The translations under genes and the position numbers were made by a program. 44,267 nucleotides of DNA, taken from positions 1,535,811 to 1,580,077 of the forward strand of contig KQ482032.1 in the NCBI GenBank assembly GCA_001430745.1. The letters are read 5' to 3'. Below are positions 1-11,700 of the stretch, in pieces. Below the pieces are notes generated by a model. It was not told the origin of the DNA, did not search any database, and was given only the letters and a program-made list of their open reading frames with translations. The stretch is from Auxenochlorella pyrenoidosa. Taxonomy: Eukaryota > Chlorophyta > Trebouxiophyceae > Chlorellales > Chlorellaceae. The first letter of the stretch is position 1; each line of letters begins with the position of its first letter.

Positions 1-112
1 GGGGGGGGCGACCCAGCGGTCAAAGAGTATCTGACTGTCCAGTGGTGAAAAGCAAGGCGCAGGCACGCGGTCTGCCAGCGCCCAGCACCGCCTGGCGCTG
101 CTTCAACCTCAC

Positions 113-3100
113 CGGGATGGACAACCCGCCGGGGGTGTAGTAGCTGGTGCCGTCTGACAGCTGGTTGACCAGCCTGCCATCCACGTAGAGGCGGTACCCC
201 TTGGCCGCCCCCGGGGTGCCGGGCTGGGAGGTGAGGGTGACCATGTGCCAGGCCCCGGTGAACAGCGACTCGCTGGGGGGGATGGAGCGGGGGCCCTCTC
301 CATAGGAGATGGAGCCATCTGCGGCGCATGGGTGCGGACAACCATGGGGAAAACGACTGTCAATCCACCGCGCAGTCAAACGGCCATGATGCCTGGGTGG
401 AGGTTGAGCGCATGTGACGAAGCGGAGACCGGCCATCCCGCACACCAACACCGGCGCCGCCGCCGCCCCCACACTGCTGCCCTGCCCCCACCAGAGTCCA
501 GGAAGGTCTCTGTGGTCGAGTCGTCGAAGTCCTCGACCACCGCGCGCACCACGCCATAGGCGGGGTGCCCCTGCCGGGGCAGGAAGATCTGCAGGGCGGG
601 GCCAGCAGCGTGGTGGGCAGGAGGGCAGCCAGACGGCGCAGAGCAGCAACCGCAAGTGGTGGGCAGGAGGGCCGCCAGACGGCGCAGAGCAGGGCCCGCA
701 AGTGCAGCCTGCCAGCGGCAGCGCGGCAATCCAGGAGCAGCAGCTTGAAGGCTCAGCGACCCAGCAGCCCAGCAGAGGCACCAAGCCAGAAGCTTGGTTT
801 GATGCCATCTGTGCAGCGCCAGGAGCTCAGCGGACACCCCATGGCGCACATCACCCGCCCCAGCCTTGCCTGGATCTGGTTGGGGCCCCAGCCGGTGTTG
901 CTGGTGGCAGTGCTGTCCCGGTCGGTGCCACGGTGCGAGAAGAGGTACGCCATGGTGTCGCCTGCAGCAGGGCCAAGTGGAGTGCAGAGCGCAGGGTGTA
1001 GGGTAGAGGCCAGAAAAGCGGGCTGCTTGTGTGGGCCGATTCATGTGCAGCGGTGCTGCTGTTCCTCCGCTGGAACTGCAGTACGCAAGCGCACGTACGG
1101 GTGCAGCGCTTGTGGGAGGGCCCTCACCCGACATGTCCCCCGGCCTGAACCACAGGTTGACCGAGAAGGCGCCGCTGCGTGCATACTGCACCGGGCTCAG
1201 CCCCACCTGCAGGCACGGGGGTCAAAGGCACAGCGCACCGGTCAGCGGGTGATGTACACAGCCAGCAGGGGGAGCACAGAGCGCTGCCGCCGGCACGCTC
1301 CCTGCGGAGCCTTCCTGCAGCGGCCCGCCCAGCAAGCCCCGCTGCACCTGCCTCTCACTGCGTGTGCGCCCCTTCCCACCCCCCGCCCCCACCCACCATG
1401 TCGCTGTCGCCCTCGCTGCACTGGAGCACAGAGCCGAACAGCGGGTCTGGCACGGTGCCCACGGAGGCGGAGGAGGAGATGGCCGAGTAGTCGGGCAGGG
1501 GGAAGGACTCCAGGGTCTGCGCACACGCAGGGGGAGCGAGCGGGGACGGTTTGGAAGGGTTGGTGTGTGAGAGCAGCAGTGAGAGGGTGGTGACAGGCGT
1601 TGTAGCAGAACAGTTGCAGCCACGGCATGCGCCGGCACAGCACACAGCACAACACGAGGCCAGCCGTGGCCACCTGGGAGGCGAGTGGGAAGAAGGCCAG
1701 GGCGGGGGGCACCTCTGTGGCGTTGGGCAGCATCACGCCCTGGCAGGGAGGGAGGCATGAGAGCAGATTTGGCAGGCTGTACGGCAGTGCTCCGCAGCGC
1801 CTCCATTAACACCTGCCCTGCTGCATCTGAGTTGTGCAGCTGATACACTTCCTCAGCGCCTGCTGCCGAGCGCTTCAACAGCGCTCAGCAAGGAAGTGCC
1901 ACCTTCCATGGTGACACAGTCAGGCAAGACAGCTGGGCAAACATGTCTAAGGTGCTCGAGGACGTGGCTGAAAGCCATGGCAGCACCCTTTACAGAACAA
2001 AGGCGGGCAGGGCAGGTCCTGGGCCTCCTCACCGCGGGGGCATACACGCAGGCGCCAATGTCCCCCACAGCCAGCGGCAGCGAGGACCCAAAGTGGGTGG
2101 CCAGCTGCTGGCGCGAGAGCGGCGCGCAGGCGTAGCCGGCGCCGCAGCTCTGCAGGGTGACGATGCCCTGCTGGCAGGCGGGGATGGCAGGCAGGCCAAG
2201 GGCAGCACGGTCGGAGACAGCAGGCCTGCCTGCGAGGAGCTCGTATAAAGCACACCACACCAGAGCAGGGCCTGCACCGCGCCTGAATCTGCCTGCGCGC
2301 GGTTGCTACTGCTCTCCCAAAAGCGACCCCCTGGCTGCCAGGACTTGCCTTGAGCGGGGCTGCCGAGCAGAGGGGGTGCCCGTCCAACTGCGCTGCGCCC
2401 AGGGCCGCAGTGCTAGCAGGGGCAGGAGCAGATGCCGCTTCCACTGCAGGCGCTGGCACCGGCGCTGGCTGGTCTGGAGCAGCTGCCGTCTGCGCAGGAA
2501 GAGGTCCGGCCGCTGGCGCAGGGGCCGGAGCTGGCTGGCATGCACGCCGCTGACTGTCTGCGGTGAAGCAAATGGGGTACCCCTGCACCGCCTGGCAGTC
2601 GGTTGCACAATCCGCGGCGGGCTTGGCTGCTGCCACGCCGCCGCCACCGCCGGCCTCTGCCGCAGGCGCCAAGGTGCTGCCTGGGCACACCACCACCTGC
2701 CCGGTGCTGGTGCGGCAGGTGAGCAGGCCCCCGCCGTCGTCCTGGCAGGGAGTGGTGCACTCTTCGGGGGGCTCGTCGGCCTCGTCGGCAGCCACAGCGG
2801 CTGAGCCCGGGGTGGGGTCGACTGCCAGGCTGGCGTTGCCGGGCTGCGGCTGAGGCCCGCTCTCGTAGAGCTGGCACACAGGGGAGGGTGAAGCACAGGT
2901 TGGGAGCGTTACAGTTGAGCGGGAGGAGGAAGCGGCATCACGGTTTGGACGACTCTGGAGGACTAGTGCCTGGAGCAAGCGCAGCCAGGACAGCATGCAG
3001 GCGGGCTTGCTTCCTTGCGCTGCGCGCTCAGCACGGTGTTGAACCTGGCTGCGCCCGAGCTTCAGACCCTGACGAAGGAACACACAGCTGGAGAGGTGCT

Positions 3101-5483
3101 TCAAGCAGGGAGAGGGGTGCCTACCAGGCGCATCTCCTCGGGCGTGACGGAGTGGTTCCACACAAACAGGTGGGCCAGGCTGCCGGTGAAGAAGCGCTGC
3201 GCCGGGGGGAGCAAGGGCGGGGGGACAAGTTGTGGTGCAGGGGCGCACGGCCCAAACTGCCGTGTCTAGCTGTTGTTCTCGTGGCATGCCCTGTAACTGC
3301 GCCGTCAGCTGGTAGGTGGCATCTTCAAAGAGCTATCAGAAAACGAAGTGCGGCAGGTGGAGGGCCCACCGTCGGCTCCAGGTCGGAGCGGGAGCAGAGC
3401 GTGAAGTTGCCTGTGAGGTTCAAGGGACCGCCCCCTGTAGCAGTCTTGGTGTAGCCCTGGGCATCTGCTGGTGAGCACAGCAGCGACACGAGTGTAGGCT
3501 GGCTTCGGAATGCAGAGACGGCAGAGCCGCGTACAACCGGGCTTGGCAGCAATCAGCAAGCTCGACCTTCAGGCAGCCTGACACCTGCTGCAGTGAGCGC
3601 ACCACGCTGGCTAGTTTTGAGCCTTCTGCGAACAATTGCTGCCTACGATACACCTTGGGCCAGCCACGGCTGCAGAGCCAATCTCTCAGTTGCCCAGCAG
3701 TGGCGGCCCCGGCACTCGTCCCCTTCCGCCCCGCCCCTGGCTTGCCTCGGTAGGTCTGCCCCTGAGCAACCGCCGCCACCAGCTGCCCGTCCACGTACAT
3801 GTGGAAGCCCTTGCCGCCCTCGGGGTGGGTGCCCAGGCCCAGCAGGTGCCACGAACCAGTGGGCGAGAACTGCGAGGCGTGAGAGCGCCGGGGCAGGGCC
3901 GCTAGGCGCGGCAGCAGCAGCAGCAGCGGCAGCAGGGCATGCAGCTGGCGTACCATGCAGTGCCACCTCTCCTTGCAGAGATAGTGCTCGTGCCAGCCAG
4001 CGCGCCCCGCAGAGACTGTGTGCTCACCAGGCTCCGGTTGGTGGGCGCAGCGCACAGTGGGTCGGCCACGCAGCCGTTGGAGTCAAGGTACCTGCCGGGG
4101 GGAGGGCGGCGGGGGGGAGCGATGTGCTGCCCGCAAGCTCATACGCTGATGCCAACAGGGCCACCATTGGCAACCAGAGTCTCCGAAAAGTTGATCATGC
4201 ATTAATGATTAACCCCCGTGTGCATGCTGCAATTCCTTGCCGTAAATCCCGACCCTCTGGAATGCTGCACCCCCCCTGCCTTCAAAGCGCTTCAAAGCGC
4301 TTCAAAGCCCCAGAGTCCCTGCCCAGGACCACTCACATGGGGATGTCTGTGCCGTTGGTCAGGGTGTCGGTGGAGTCCCGCACCATGGCGCGCACCACGC
4401 CAAAGTCCGGATGGTTCTGCTCCGGCACGTAGAGGGCCACCTGTGCACCAGGCGGGTCGTTCGGGAGGGGCGGGGCGAGAGGGGGTTTGGCTGGCTCCGA
4501 GGGAGGTTTGGCAGAGGCAGCGGCCGTGGCGGGATGACCACATGGCAACACCTCGGCTTCATCCCTTCCCACCTCGTTTGGATCAAAGGCGTAATCTGTC
4601 ACAAACAAGCCGTTGTGGCTGCGGGGAGAGTGGTGGGGTGGAAGGCGGAGCCAGCGTGGAGCCAGCAGTGGGGAGACGAGCAGGCACTGCGCACCGCCCA
4701 TGTCCCTGCTGCCGCGAGCATGGGAGCCGCCTGCCCCTCAGCCAGCGCCCTGCTCCTCCCCGGCTTGCCTGATAATGTAGTCCATGCTCACATTGCCGCT
4801 TGGGTAGAGCTTGGCCCACACGGCCAGGCCAAACCCGCCTGCCTGCCCGTACTGCAGGCCCGGTATCTGCACAAACGCACGCTGCTCCTGCGTCCAGCAA
4901 ACGTAGGTGCATTGGGCAAGAGATCAGCCAGCAATTGACCGCCGTTGTGGAAGGGGCCTGGCAAGGGACCTGAGATGAGGGCAAGCAGGAGAATGATGAG
5001 CGCCCGTCGCGCACTCTGCCCCGGCACGAACCTTCAGCCCATGTGCACCCTCTCCTCACGCCCTTGAGGACTCCCTCCCACCTGGGAGCAGGTCAGCACT
5101 TGTCCAAACTGCGGGTCAGCCTCCCAGGTCACGCCTTGACCGACACCCGTGAAAGGGCCGACCCCCGGGGGAGCAAAGGCAGAGGTGAGGTTGGTGGCGA
5201 GGAGAGGGAAGTAGGTGGGAGCGGCGGCGGGGTCGGCGGCGTTGCCAGCGCCGGCGGGGGTGGGCACGGCGGCGGCAGGCGCCTGCAGAGACAAGCGTGA
5301 GGCAGGCAGAGCGTCAGTGTTGGCGCAGAGGCAGGAGCCAAGGGGCAGAGGGCTGCGGCAGCGGCGGCAAGGAGGCACCTGTAGCAGCCCTCGGACTGGG
5401 GCGGCATCGGCGGCGGCCGGTGCCAGAACACAGGCTACCACCAGCAATGCCGCTCCTGTGGCGGCTAGGGCTCCTTGCTGCAT
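113..5483 (-). CDS. Secreted protein with two tandem LamG/concanavalin A-like modules (3' end outside window)
   Basis: Start ATG at 5483. Exon 1 (5483-5379) encodes a signal peptide (core ALLVVACVLAPAAADA). Further in-frame exons: 5282-5082, 4887-4769, 4618-4573, 4440-4337, 4091-4028, 3869-3746, 3464-3370, 3196-3125, 2870-2349, about 2170-2033, 1739-1674, 1516-1397, 1206-1128, 961-870, 588-492 and 318-113. Module 1 (exons 2-9) and module 2 (from 1739 on) share matching segments: FGQVLTC versus FGSVLQC, FGVVRAMVRD versus YGVVRAVVED, and the LamG hallmark GSWHLLGL..MYVDGQLV versus GAWHMVTL..LYVDGRLV. Module 1 closes with SLAHLFVWNHSVTPEEM, typical of a LamG end. A 174-codon exon (2870-2349) between them encodes a Cys-containing, Pro/Ala-rich linker. 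LamG-like folds usually bind glycans or proteins, so a wall or extracellular role is inferred. 4618-4337 could also be a single read-through exon. Domain call strong, ligand unknown. Confidence 0.78.
610..701. repeat. Two-copy 46-bp tandem repeat in an intron
   Basis: The unit beginning gtggtgggcaggagggc occurs at 610-655 and again at 656-701 with a few substitutions. It lies in the intron between the 961-870 and 588-492 exons of the LamG gene. Confidence 0.8.
4281..4310. repeat. Three-copy decanucleotide repeat in an intron
   Basis: Three consecutive copies of cttcaaagcg (the last ends in ccc) lie just downstream of the 4440-4337 exon of the LamG gene, inside its intron. Probably replication slippage. 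Confidence 0.75.
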
Positions 5484-5901
5484 GCTGCCGGGGGTTTGGA
5501 GACGCTGCGACTGCCAGGCCGCGGCCTCGAGCAGGACCGAGGTGGCTGCTAGGTTAGGCTGCAACCTGTGAGAAGCAGGGCAGCAGCCAGGCCAGCAGAG
5601 AGACGCTGGGAAGCCCAAGTAAGAGAGCCCCTGGGGGGCGCTTCACTCTAGAGACGAGGAGAAGCGCTTCAGGCTCTTATTCGGGGCCCTGTGACTTGCC
5701 TGTCTGCCTGACAGTAGCACAAGTTGCTTGGACCATGAGCGCTGGGCAGGCCAGTTTTCTTTCTTCCTGTGTGTCTGCCCTGCTCTGATTACTGTCTTTG
5801 CACAATTTGCAGCGTCAATTAGCTGACAATTTAGCACTAAAACAGTCCAGTGCCCAACAAAAAGTCATCGGTCAGGGCTGAGCGGCTGCTGAGCTGCTCT
5901 A
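5484..5901. other. Intergenic spacer between the LamG gene and the glycosylase gene
   Basis: Both flanking genes are on the minus strand. This 418-bp stretch must hold the LamG promoter and the glycosylase 3' UTR. It is less GC-rich than its surroundings around 5680-5860. I see no convincing coding exon, TATA box or RNA gene. Confidence 0.5.
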
Positions 5902-8304
5902 CTAGGCCACAACCTTTCGCCGCTTGGTGCCACCGCCCGCTGCGCCCGCTGCCGCTGCTCCTTGATCGCTGCCGCCTGGCTGCTGCTGCTGCTGTTGCTT
6001 GGGCTTGCCACCCTTTGCTTTGCTTCCGGCTGCCTTTTTGAATGCTGCCAGCTTGCTCTTGGGAGGCTTCAAGTCGGCAAGCGGGCAGGCCACCCCGGAG
6101 GCGGCTGCCGCCTGCTGCTTGGCGCTGCCCGCCTTGGCGCAGTGCGGGCAGGCCTTGCCATGCCGCACCAGCAGGACATGCAGGTCGTATCGCAGCTCAT
6201 CTGCGGAGGGGCAAGGGTGGCATCAGGCGGAACGGTTGTTGCCAGCGAGCAGCTTGCGCTAATACAATTCCTGCACGTCACAGCGGTGCGACTGCTCTGT
6301 GGCACCAGCTACACATACAGGGTGCAACTGAGCCGGGCCTGTGGATGCAGCAGCAGGTTGGGCATGTACCACGATCGAGCAGCTGGCCAGCCACTTGCTG
6401 TGGGGGGCGCAACAGCAGCACGGATTGGCACCCACCCGGCACCAGCTCGTTCAGGTGGTCGTACGCCTGGTCGCGGCTGGCATTGGTGGGCACCCAGCCC
6501 AGGGCCTTGGTGATCTCCCACACGTGGGTGTCCACCGCCATGTCCTCCCGCTGCAGCAGGAACGCAGGGGATGCCAAGGGGTTATGCAGGGAGCGCTGCC
6601 TGCCATGCAGAGGCATGTGCTTTTGGCAGCCAACCTCGGGCAGCTGCCTCTCCGTACCACGAGTTCGCCGCCTGAGCACTGCATGCCCGCACTCAGCATG
6701 CAGATGCCATGCAGAGCTGCCCGGGGGCGGCTGTGCGAGCGTTCCCCTCAACCCCAGCCCCACCTCGAGGGCGAAGAGCAGCACGCAGGAGGCGGTCTTC
6801 TTGCCCACGCCCTTGAACCTGCCCAGCTCGGCCTTGACCTGGCAGCACAGAGAAGTGCACAGCGGGTTGGCATGGCGGCTGCAAAGCTGTTCAGCAGCCC
6901 TGGACCCTCAGCACTTGCATGCTGCATCTGCACTGCAAGCCCCAGCTAGCCCACCCTGCCAGGGAATCGGCAGGCAGGCAGGCCGCAGGACGCAGGCCGC
7001 AGGCAGGTAGTGGCCAGGCGGCATGACGCGGGCATGCCAGCAAAGCCTGGGAACCCAGGGTGGGAGCGCCAGCCGCGGGCACTCACCTCTGGCGTGGGCA
7101 GCGCTCGCAGGTACTCGAGGCTGAGGGCGCCGCGCTCCGCCGCCAGGGTGTCCAGGATGGCCTGGATGCGGGCAGCCTTGATGTCGGCCAGGCCGCCCAC
7201 CTGCTGGCCGGCGGCGGGGGGAAGGGGGTGGGGAGCGCTGGTGCCGTGCAGAGGCGGGAGGGCAGCCAGGAAAGAGCAGCGGCAGTGCGGCTGGTCAACT
7301 GAAGGGCAGGTACCCCGCCTTTGAATGCACCAGAAAAGGGCTTCAGCCCTAAATTGCTGCCACCACCCGTGCATTGACCTGCTTTTCTGAGCAGGCATCG
7401 GGACCCCTGCCCCATGCCCTCACCCGAATTGCGTCGGCCACGTCGGCCGGCGGGGCCGCCCGCACTGCCTCCCACGTCGGGAACTGCTGCTTGAGCGTCG
7501 CAAAGGCGCGCGCACTGGTGATGTCTGTTGTGTTTTGACTCAGCAGTGTCCTGCGACCGTGGGGGCCCAACAGGCAGAGGTGCGTCTGAGGAGCTTGCTG
7601 CTGACGCCTGCTGGCTCAGTATTCCGCCTGCATGGAGCGTGCAGTGTGCCAGTGGGCAGGGCACACAGCCGGCCTGAATCAAGGCTGCGAGCAGCCATTC
7701 AAGCGATGCTCCAAGCCCCACCTGACAAGCGAGTCGAGCACCGAGCGCTTCTCCTCGCAGCCGACCTGGGGCCGCCCGCCGCTGGCCCGGCGCTGCAAGC
7801 TGGGCATGCCGTGCAGCGCTGCAAGCCGCTGGACCACCTGGTGGCAGGTCGCCGCACTGGGCGCACCCCAGCCAGGAAAGGGGCCTGAGTAGGCGGCAAC
7901 CCGCAGCATGGTGGGACCACCACTGCCGCCACCGCCGCTGGTGCACTCAAGCTCTGCCTTGACAGCTGCAGCTGCAGTGCTGCTGCAGACAATCTCCTCC
8001 TTAACCACAGTCGTATTGTAGGGCTCTGCCTTGATAACGTCCTGCAACAGGAGTCAGGCGCGTTGGGAGTTTGCAGAGGGACGGGTGATGGCACCCGCAG
8101 TGGCGGCAGCTCGCACTGGCGGCAGCAAACTGCCAACTGCAGCCAACTGCGCGATCCGGAACCAACATCATAGACACATGAATTGGTCCACGAAACTGTC
8201 CAAACAGTTCAGGCGGTGCAAGAGAGGGGGGCGCTTCGTGAAGTAGCCAGCCGACTGCAGCCCACCTCTTGCAGGGGCTCCTGCTTCACCACGGGAGATC
8301 CCAT
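5902..8304 (-). CDS. Endonuclease III-like HhH-GPD DNA glycosylase/AP lyase
   Basis: Seven exons keep frame: 8304-8266, 8041-7722, 7550-7424, 7200-7087, 6838-6764, 6550-6436 and 6200-5902, giving 362 aa. Family marks in order: LLSQNTTD (Nth-like LLSAQ helix), the helix-hairpin-helix GVGKKTA with the catalytic Lys, and AVDTHVWEI with the catalytic Asp. These support a bifunctional base-excision enzyme for oxidised pyrimidines, close to the plant nuclear HhH-GPD proteins. The Fe-S region near the C-terminus reads HGKACPHC..ACPLADL and lacks the expected last Cys. The N-terminal ~60 residues carry four SUMO-consensus motifs (VKQE, IKAE, VKEE, VKAE). The tail is basic, ending KRRKVVA, a probable nuclear signal. 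It lies downstream of the Hint gene on the same strand, with no sign of an operon. Substrate is inferred from family. Confidence 0.88.
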
Positions 8305-8717
8305 CGGCAACAATTGATCGACAAACGTTCACATGAGAACGGCAGCCCTCGGCCCTCAGCGCTCTGACGGGGCAGCCGGTTAAATGCTTAAAAGCGGTTT
8401 CCTCGCTGCAGCAGCCCTGTTATCAATCTACAACATGATCGCGCAGAATTGGGCATTGTTCCATCCCCAAGCCGCGCACTGGGCTTGCCAACATGGTGCT
8501 GGCGGGTGCTGGCGGGCGCCGGCAGCCGTGGTGCAGTTCAACGAGCGTGGTGTGCCCTCCAGGCAACTCAATGTGCAGCAGGTCCAAACGGAGAGCTGTA
8601 CATATTACAGAAGAGCAACAGCAGACAGAGAGAACTGCGGAGACCTCGTTGCGGCAGCGGTCAAAGAGTGCACAACCGGGACACCCGTGTGGCGGGGCAT
8701 GCCGAGGCCAAGGAAAT
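8305..8717. other. Intergenic spacer between the glycosylase start and the Hint gene stop
   Basis: About 410 bp containing the glycosylase promoter/5' UTR and the Hint-gene 3' UTR, both minus strand. The ORFs here have no domain features and conflict with the flanking models. Nothing else is recognised. Confidence 0.5.
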
Positions 8718-11700
8718 TCAGTGCTGCAGCGCTCGCGCGCCGTCACGGCGGCGGCGTGTAGCCAGAACTGCTGCCACGGCCCCGGCAACTGCCGTGGCGG
8801 GCAGCGCTGCAAGCAGGCGCCTGCCGTGGTTGAGCCCCAGCCAGGTGATGCCCAGCGCTGCGTCCAGCCTCTCGAGGCGCTCAGGCCCCAGCAGCCAGGA
8901 CAGCAGTCGCAGCGGGGACATGATGATGCCGTACAGGCCCGGCAGGTGGTGACGCCACCTGGCGGGGACCAAGTCGTCGAGGATCCAGTCGGACTGCGAG
9001 GAGGGCGAGTGGCAGCGGCAGCGGTGGGTGACTCGTGGTGCAGCAGGGGCCACGGGCCTGCTGGGAATCTGACAGGTGCGTGGTCTGCCAGCAGCAACGG
9101 GCCATCGCTGCTGAGGGCGAGGGCGGGCACAGCAGCGCTGGGCAGAGGCTGCAAGCGGCGCCTGCCTGGTCAGAGGCCAGCACACCATCCACCACCAGAG
9201 TGCCACCCTGAACAGGTGCGGGAAGGAAAGGCAAGGGGTGGTAGCTAAGGCAGGCACCCGGCCAGAGGGCAGGGCCACAAATGCATACACTCACTTGGCA
9301 GCATACCAGCTCAGTGCTGTGCTCCTGCCCTGGCCTGCCGACCTGCCGCAGCCAGCACAACCCCGCCCAAGGCCCAGGGCTGCCCACCTCCACGAGAGGG
9401 TTGAAGAGGCCCCGCTCGACAGACTGCCACACCCGCAGGACGACGGCAGGTGCCACCTGGTCTGCGCCGTCTGCCACCAGCACCAGCATGCCGGGCGCCA
9501 CCTCTCCGCCATAACGGTGCTGCCACCCGGCGGCCGAGGAGCGCAGGCTGTCCGCCAGGCCGCCCAGGCGGGGCGGGCCGCAGGCGGCCGCCTCGCCGCT
9601 GGCGCAGACCGGCAGGAAGTGGCGCGGCGACAGCTGCAGGCGGCGCGTGGCGTTGCCCGCGCCCGCCGCGCCGCCAGGGCCCAGCGGCGCGCACTCAATG
9701 TTGGTGAAGACGCCGGAGACGGCTGGCTCGCGGTGCACGAAGATGTACAGGGGGCGGAAGGCCAGGCGGCCGGTGCGGTGGTCCAGCGCCAGCAGGCGGT
9801 CGCCAGCCCTGCAGGGCAGCACGGCACGCGAGCGCGCCAGGCTGAGGTCGCGCGCCTGTCGGCATCCCTGCTTGCCTCACCGCCAGCTCGGCAGCATCCC
9901 GGACCCAGCATGCCCCCTCCCCTGGCCAGCGCTTGCGGCGCCCAAGGGCGTGCCTGAGGTGCTCCATTGCCACGGCGCCGCGGCCCTCCACATGGACGGT
10001 CGCACTTGCAGGGAAGCAATAGAGGTCGGGGAGAGGACCTGCGCGACAGGCAGGCGGTGGAAGCACGCCCCTGTGGCTGGCCTCGGGGTCTGCAGCGGGG
10101 CTGCAGGCCAGCAGCGAATGCGCACGCCCCTGGGCAGCGCGGGGCGCGTTCCAGTTGTTGATGCTGTTGTGCACCTGTTTCCACAACAGGAGTGCGCCCT
10201 GGCATCCTCCTGTTGCGAGGATGCAAAGGCGCACTCCTGTTGCGCACCTGTTTCCAGCTCGCTGAACTTGTTGAACTCAAAGTACGAGTCGGTGGCGGTG
10301 CCGCTGCCCTGCACCTCGAGGATGCAGGGCGTGTTGGCGGGCACTGGCAGGGGCGCCGACAGCTGGTAGTCGCGCTCGGTGTTGCGCGTGCCTGGTGTCC
10401 ATGAGCCGTCGTCTGGGATCACTGTGCTCTGCGGGCGGGGCACGTGGGGCGGGCGCGGCCGCACGTCTTGGGGCTGCGCATGCTGGAATGGCATGCATGC
10501 AGGCAAGCAAGCAAAGGCGTGCTGGCGAGCTTGCCTGCTAGGGCGGCCAGCAAGGATGTGAAGGTCCCGCTACTGCAGGCTCCCAAGCAGCAGGTTTTGG
10601 AGCACGGCTGGCCCTCGCCCACGCGCGCCCTGCGCCCCAGCCCCCTCACCACTACTGTGCTCCCCACTGTGAGCTTGATGGTCAACGGCAGGGGCTCCGC
10701 GGCCTGGCGCAGCCCCAGCCCGATGGTGCGCAGCGTCACGCTGGCGCTGAAGGTGAAGGTGACGGCGGTGAGGGCCGGGCTGGCGGCCGTGCTGCACGCG
10801 GTGCTAGTGGTCAGCTGGATGCCTCCAGCGGTGTCATCGGTTGAGTTGTAAAACCTGGGGATAACGCTGGTGGGAGGGCACTGGGGCGGCACCGTGGGGG
10901 CGCTTGCAGTGGCCTCAATGGCCCCACAGTATGTGGCAGGCCCGGAGCTGGTGTCCGTGTAGCCGCCCTGCGCAATCTGGTCGTTGCCCGAGAGGTCGTT
11001 GAAGTTGTTGGCCCAGGACCAGGTGCACGCCCTGCTGGGGGAGGGGGGAACACAGCGGGCAGGGGGGCCCAGGAGGGGGGGTGTCTGGGCAGGCTAGCCT
11101 AGGCTTTACACAGTGTCTTTGGTGCTGACGCGTGGAGCAGGGGGGCTGGGGGATGGGCAAGTTCTTTCCCTGGGCAGCCACACAGAGGTGCGCCGAGTGC
11201 AAGCGGTGACATCTTACGGTGGTGGTGTCGTTGGAGGCGGGGGCGAGGGGCTGGGCGGCGGGGGTGAGGGGCTGGGTGGCGGNNNNNNNNNNNNNNNNNN
11301 NNNNNNNNNNNNNNNNNNNNNNNNNNNNNNNNNNNNNNNNNNNNNNNNNNNNNNNNNNNNNNNNNNNNNNNNNNNNNNNNNNNNNNNNNNNNNNNNNNNN
11401 NNNNNNNNNNNNNNNNNNNNNNNNNNNNNNNNNNNNNNNNNNNNNNNNNNNNNNNNNNNNNNNNNNNNNNNNNNNNNNNNNNNNNNNNNNNNNNNNNNNN
11501 NNNNNNNNNNNNNNNNNNNNNNNNNNNNNNNNNNNNNNNNNNNNNNNNNNNNNNNNNNNNNNNNNNNNNNNNNNNNNNNNNNNNNNNNNNNNNNNNNNNN
11601 NNNNNNNNNNNNNNNNNNNNNNNNNNNNNNNNNNNNNNNNNNNNNNNNNNNNNNNNNNNNNNNNNNNNNNNNNNNNNNNNNNNNNNNNNNNNNNNNNNNN

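Noticed and set aside
8423..9154. Alternative minus-strand frame across the Hint C-terminus
   Set aside because: The competing frame ending at 8718 carries SDWILDDLV and joins in phase with the upstream Hint exons.
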